Shown piece after piece: positions 60,944 to 64,000 of a DNA stretch of 64,000 bases; positions within the stretch are counted from its first letter, which is position 1; every line of letters begins with the position of its first letter. A program made the translations under genes and the position numbers. Under the pieces are notes generated by a model. That model worked only from the letters and a program-made list of their open reading frames with translations, did no database searches and was not told the DNA's origin. The stretch comes from Megamerina dolium (Eukaryota > Arthropoda > Insecta > Diptera > Megamerinidae): NCBI GenBank assembly GCA_963854835.1, contig OY978526.1, positions 47,087,140 through 47,151,139 on the forward strand. The letters are read 5' to 3'.

Positions 60944-63588
60944 GTTGTCTCAAGATATGCCACTGGAACGCCAACGGCTTAAGCCAGCACCGTTTGGAGC
61001 TAATTCAATTCCTTGAATCCAACCAGATCGACATAATGATGATATCTGAGACCCATTTCACTGACAAAAATTGCTACCAAATACCATATTACAAACTGTA
61101 CACTACAAATCATCCGCATGGTAAGGCACGCGGTGGAACTGCCATATTGATAAAAAGCAGAATAAAACATCATGTTCTCGAAGATTTCAGTAGCGTCTAC
61201 TTGCAAGCAACATCTATATGTCTGGAAGAATACATCTCTAAGCTAGTAATATCTGCGATATACTGTCCCCCAAGATACAGTATTACCGAACAGCAATATA
61301 AAGAATTTTTCTCAACTCTTGGTAGCAAATTCTTGGTTGCTGGCGATTTCAACGCCAAACACACTCACTGGGGCTCCCGCTTAATAACTCCAAAAGGCAG
61401 AAGACTATGTTCAATCATCACTAACCATGGCTACGATGTTATTTCAAATGGTCAACCGACATATTGGCCGACGGACAAGAGGAAAATACCCGATCTCATA
61501 GACTTTGGAGTCGCCAAAGGTTTGCAGATGGAAAATATCTCCACAGAGTGTAATTATGATCTATCATCTGACCACTCACCCACGGTAATATCTATAAAAT
61601 CACCAAGCCCCCAAGGCAATTGCGTTAGAAAGAAAATAGACTGGTTAAAATTCAAGAAATATATAAATTCCCATCTTCCTCTGAGTACTATATTAAGAAA
61701 TGGACACGATGTAGACTCAGCACTCGAAAAATTCAACCAGCTACTCTCATTAGCTCTCAGCTCAGCCACCTGCACAAAGGTATGCAAGCAATCAAAATAT
61801 AGCCAATACACACCAGCAGACATTGAATTGCTAGTAAGACAGAAAAGAAGACTCCGAAGACAATGGCAAGAATTCAGATCACCGAATCTGAAAACACAGC
61901 TACAGCACTGCACTCGAAAGTTAAAGCAAGCCTTAAAAAATAAAAACAACAAAGAGTTAGAAGAGCACATAGCGAAATTAACACCTGGTGAAGCGTCAGA
62001 CTACTCTTTGTGGAAATCAGCAAAAAGCTCAAATCTGCCAATTCTCACTGATTCCCCCATCCGTTTGAGTGACGGAAATTGGGCTAGAAGCAACTGTGAG
62101 AAGGGTTTGGCTTTTGCAGACCACCTAAAAAGTGTGTTTACACCCAATCCACCCTCTTCACAGTCCTCATTACCAAAATTAACTTCTCAACCTTACTCAA
62201 TAACGCTGAAAATTAAAAAAAAGGACATATTCAAAGCAATTTATAAAGATTTAAATCCAAAAAAATCACCTGGTCCAGATAAAATTACTGGTAAAATGAT
62301 AAAAGAGCTACCTCCGGCTTCAGTAATTCATCTCATGCACATTTTCAATGATATCCTTCGTATTAAACACTATCCCAAATGCTGGAAAACTTCAAAAATT
62401 ATTATGATAGCAAAACCAGGAAAAGACCCTACAAAAGTTGCATCGTACAGACCTATCAGCCTCCTGCCTCTACTCTCTAAAGTATTCGAAAAGCTGCTTG
62501 TCATGAATATAACTCCATTTATTAATCTCAACCAACTCATTCCTCAACATCAGTTTGGATTTAGAAAACAGCACGGCACAATAGAACAAGTCCACCGCAT
62601 TGTAACTCTGATAAGGAACACTTTTGAAGAAAAAAAGTATTGCTCAGCTGTCTTTCTTGATATCACTCAAGCTTTCCATAAAGTATGGCATGATGGCCTT
62701 ATTTACAAACTCAAACTATTACTGCCTGCAAATATCTCCTCATTGCTCAGTAGCTACCTCACGAAAAGACAATTTCTCGTACATCACAAGGATTACACAA
62801 CAAATCCATTGGATATTCACGCTGGCGTTCCTCAAGGAAGCGTTTTGGGTCCCTTACTGTATCTCTTATACACTTCAGATATGCCCAACAATAACTATAC
62901 ATTCATATCGACCTTTGCTGATGATACGGCAATATTGTGCTCTCGCTCTAACCCCATAGAAGCTACTAAACTCCTGCAGACTCATGTCGATTCTCTCGAA
63001 ATCTGGCTAGCAAAATGGCGTATAAAAGTCAATGAATCAAAGAGCGTACATGTAACCTTCACGCTAAGGCTAGATACATGTCCCCCACTTAAAATTAATG
63101 GCCAATCAGTTCCACAATGTTCCTCAACAAAGTATTTGGGTATTCACCTCGACAGAAGGCTGACATGGAAAAATCACATAGAGGCAAAGAAAACTCAGAT
63201 CAAGCTTAAAATGAATCAGTTATGGTGGCTGTTACACAAAAGATCAAAGTTGAATCTTGAATACAAAGTGCTATTATATAAAGCAATCCTGAAACCAATC
63301 TGGACTTATGGTATTCAGTTTTGGGGCACCGCATCTCCCTCTAATATCGAAAAATTGCAGCGAATACAATCCAAGTGTCTGCGAATTATTGTAAACGCGC
63401 CTTGGTATATGAGGAACGTTAACATCCATCGAGATTTAAATGTATCCACAATTTCTGAGGAAGTTGCAATGTCCTGCAGAAGCTACATTCAAAAATTACA
63501 CAATCATCCGAATCCCCTTGCTAGACAATTGTTGCTGAGCAAGGGGCATCGTCGATTAAAAAGAAAAGACACACTGAATATGCTGTAA
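60940..63588 (+). CDS. Jockey-clade ORF2 (APE endonuclease + reverse transcriptase), one unusual active-site-region residue
   Basis: An 882-aa protein, the usual size for the clade. Endonuclease residues 1-~225: HWNANG (Asn), SETH (Glu37), GDFNAKH (Asp136, Asn138), SSDHSP (Asp211, His212), all conserved. RT residues ~435-725: KKSPGPDKI (~442), PISLLPLLSKVFEKLL, QFGFRKQHGT, motif A VFLDITQAFHKVWHDGL, motif B GVPQGSVLGPLLYLLYTSDM, motif C FADDTAIL (about residue 659), then YLGIHLDRRLTWKNHI and the C-terminal IWTYGIQFWG..LNML. The metal-binding Asp of motif A (FLD) and the DD of motif C are present, but the conserved AFD is AFH at residue 580 (codon CAT, one base from GAT). No RNase H, as usual for jockey. 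Confidence 0.95.
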   Translation: MSCLKICHWNANGLSQHRLELIQFLESNQIDIMMISETHFTDKNCYQIPYYKLYTTNHPHGKARGGTAILIKSRIKHHVLEDFSSVYLQATSICLEEYISKLVISAIYCPPRYSITEQQYKEFFSTLGSKFLVAGDFNAKHTHWGSRLITPKGRRLCSIITNHGYDVISNGQPTYWPTDKRKIPDLIDFGVAKGLQMENISTECNYDLSSDHSPTVISIKSPSPQGNCVRKKIDWLKFKKYINSHLPLSTILRNGHDVDSALEKFNQLLSLALSSATCTKVCKQSKYSQYTPADIELLVRQKRRLRRQWQEFRSPNLKTQLQHCTRKLKQALKNKNNKELEEHIAKLTPGEASDYSLWKSAKSSNLPILTDSPIRLSDGNWARSNCEKGLAFADHLKSVFTPNPPSSQSSLPKLTSQPYSITLKIKKKDIFKAIYKDLNPKKSPGPDKITGKMIKELPPASVIHLMHIFNDILRIKHYPKCWKTSKIIMIAKPGKDPTKVASYRPISLLPLLSKVFEKLLVMNITPFINLNQLIPQHQFGFRKQHGTIEQVHRIVTLIRNTFEEKKYCSAVFLDITQAFHKVWHDGLIYKLKLLLPANISSLLSSYLTKRQFLVHHKDYTTNPLDIHAGVPQGSVLGPLLYLLYTSDMPNNNYTFISTFADDTAILCSRSNPIEATKLLQTHVDSLEIWLAKWRIKVNESKSVHVTFTLRLDTCPPLKINGQSVPQCSSTKYLGIHLDRRLTWKNHIEAKKTQIKLKMNQLWWLLHKRSKLNLEYKVLLYKAILKPIWTYGIQFWGTASPSNIEKLQRIQSKCLRIIVNAPWYMRNVNIHRDLNVSTISEEVAMSCRSYIQKLHNHPNPLARQLLLSKGHRRLKRKDTLNML

Positions 63589-63749
63589 AATTGCTACATC
63601 TCGCGACTCACCAAATTGTGATGGAACGTAGGGGATATCACATAGTTTTATTTAGTTTGTAAGATTTGAATACTTATTGTTAGTTTCTTGTATTTAAGAA
63701 AGATTCAATAAAAAAAAATAAGCTAACAAAAAAAAAAAAAAAAAAAAAA
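63589..63749 (+). promoter_or_regulatory. Jockey 3' UTR, polyadenylation signal and poly(A) tail
   Basis: AATAAA at 63707-63712 followed by TAAGCTAAC and a poly(A) run to 63749. The same 3' UTR (TTGTGATGGAACGTAGGG, TATTGTTAGTTTC) is found in the truncated copy at 6089-6489, and a related one at 46420-46499. Confidence 0.9.
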
Positions 63750-64000
63750 ATCTTGAGCCTCAGCAGAAAAGACATCAAGCTCTGCACTGAACTATTAACA
63801 GGACATTGTAAACTTAATTATCACATGATGAAAATGGGTGTGGTTAAAAACGATCTCTGTCGAATCTGTCTTGAAAAGAAGGAAACAGCAGAACACGTTC
63901 TTGGCAATTGCCCAGCTGTGGCTAGACGCAGACTATACTACCTAGGTAAAGGATTCATAGTTCCCAGGGACTTAGTTAAAATCAATCCCACAGCAATGAC
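63750..64000 (+). pseudogene. LOA-like LINE C-terminal tail (right part, runs off the window)
   Basis: Continues the frame of 58743-59215: ILSLSRKDIKLCTELLTGHC, KLNYHMMKMG, then the Cys/His tail CRICLEKKETAEHVLGNCPA and RRRLYYLGKGF. Open to the end of the window, so the host copy may have been fairly intact when the jockey element landed. Confidence 0.88.

Larger units (their letters stand above)
59216..63749 (+). mobile_element. Complete jockey-clade LINE (4.5 kb) with two open ORFs, poly(A) tail and target duplication
   Basis: Inserted into the LOA-like ORF: the 11-bp duplication ATCTTGAGCCT lies at 59205-59215 and 63750-63760, and the LOA reading frame resumes as ILSLSRKDIK. A 5' UTR of ~110 bp, ORF1 (537 aa), ORF2 (882 aa) overlapping by 4 bases, a 3' UTR of about 140 bp with AATAAA at 63707-63712, and a poly(A) run from 63728. 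At the left end an extra TGAGCCT repeats the end of the target duplication. Full length, exact duplication and open frames mark it as the youngest large insertion in the window. Confidence 0.95.

Overview
This window reads as AT-rich intergenic DNA of a higher dipteran. A tephritid fruit fly is my best guess, by inference from the mix of families (I, jockey, RTE and LOA-type LINEs, several mariner groups, a Hermes-like hAT, Helitron and PIF/Harbinger fragments, a tRNA-derived SINE, and a mini-me/HINE-like repeat with a GTCY tract). I see no complete host gene. Nearly every recognisable coding stretch is transposon-derived, and most are broken by frameshifts, stops, truncation or nested insertion.

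Layout: 1-1.9 kb is the 5' part of a decayed I-clade LINE (minus strand). 2.1-5.7 kb is an old jockey-type LINE split twice, by a mini-me-like repeat and by an RTE fragment with a still visible target duplication; a (TA)n tract follows. 6.1-6.5 kb is a young 5'-truncated jockey insertion. 7.4-8.4 kb is an internally deleted mariner. 9-20 kb holds mini-me-like copies, tRNA-like scraps, a Helitron protein fragment and an old RTE copy. 20.5-27.4 kb holds a SINE, two RTE copies (one with a perfect 14-bp target duplication) and a mariner remnant fused to the second RTE. 28.5-30.5 kb is a long mini-me-like copy followed by a 235-bp mariner MITE. 31-45 kb contains scraps, SINEs, another mariner, two abutting mini-me-like elements (one fold-back) and possible orphan exons. 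46.5-49.65 kb is a structurally complete hAT element with an 8-bp target duplication and only two UGA stops. 50.1-53.9 kb is a LOA-like LINE (minus) split by a 1.1-kb solo-LTR-like insert. 55-57.3 kb has mariner and LINE scraps plus a palindromic mariner derivative. 58.7-64 kb is a second LOA-like LINE split by a complete jockey-clade element (59216-63749) with both ORFs open.

Best leads: (1) the complete jockey element, whose conserved RT 'AFD' reads 'AFH'; (2) the near-intact hAT; (3) the mini-me/HINE-like family with a T-tract preference, a 3' hairpin and a central array of alternating 142/156-bp monomers each carrying a GGGCGTGG box; (4) fold-back derivatives at 41286-42677 and 56180-56733; (5) small non-TE candidate exons near 37.2 and 38.8 kb and an open stretch at 44.1-44.4 kb. 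Family assignments rest on motif recognition by eye; no database search or alignment program was run.
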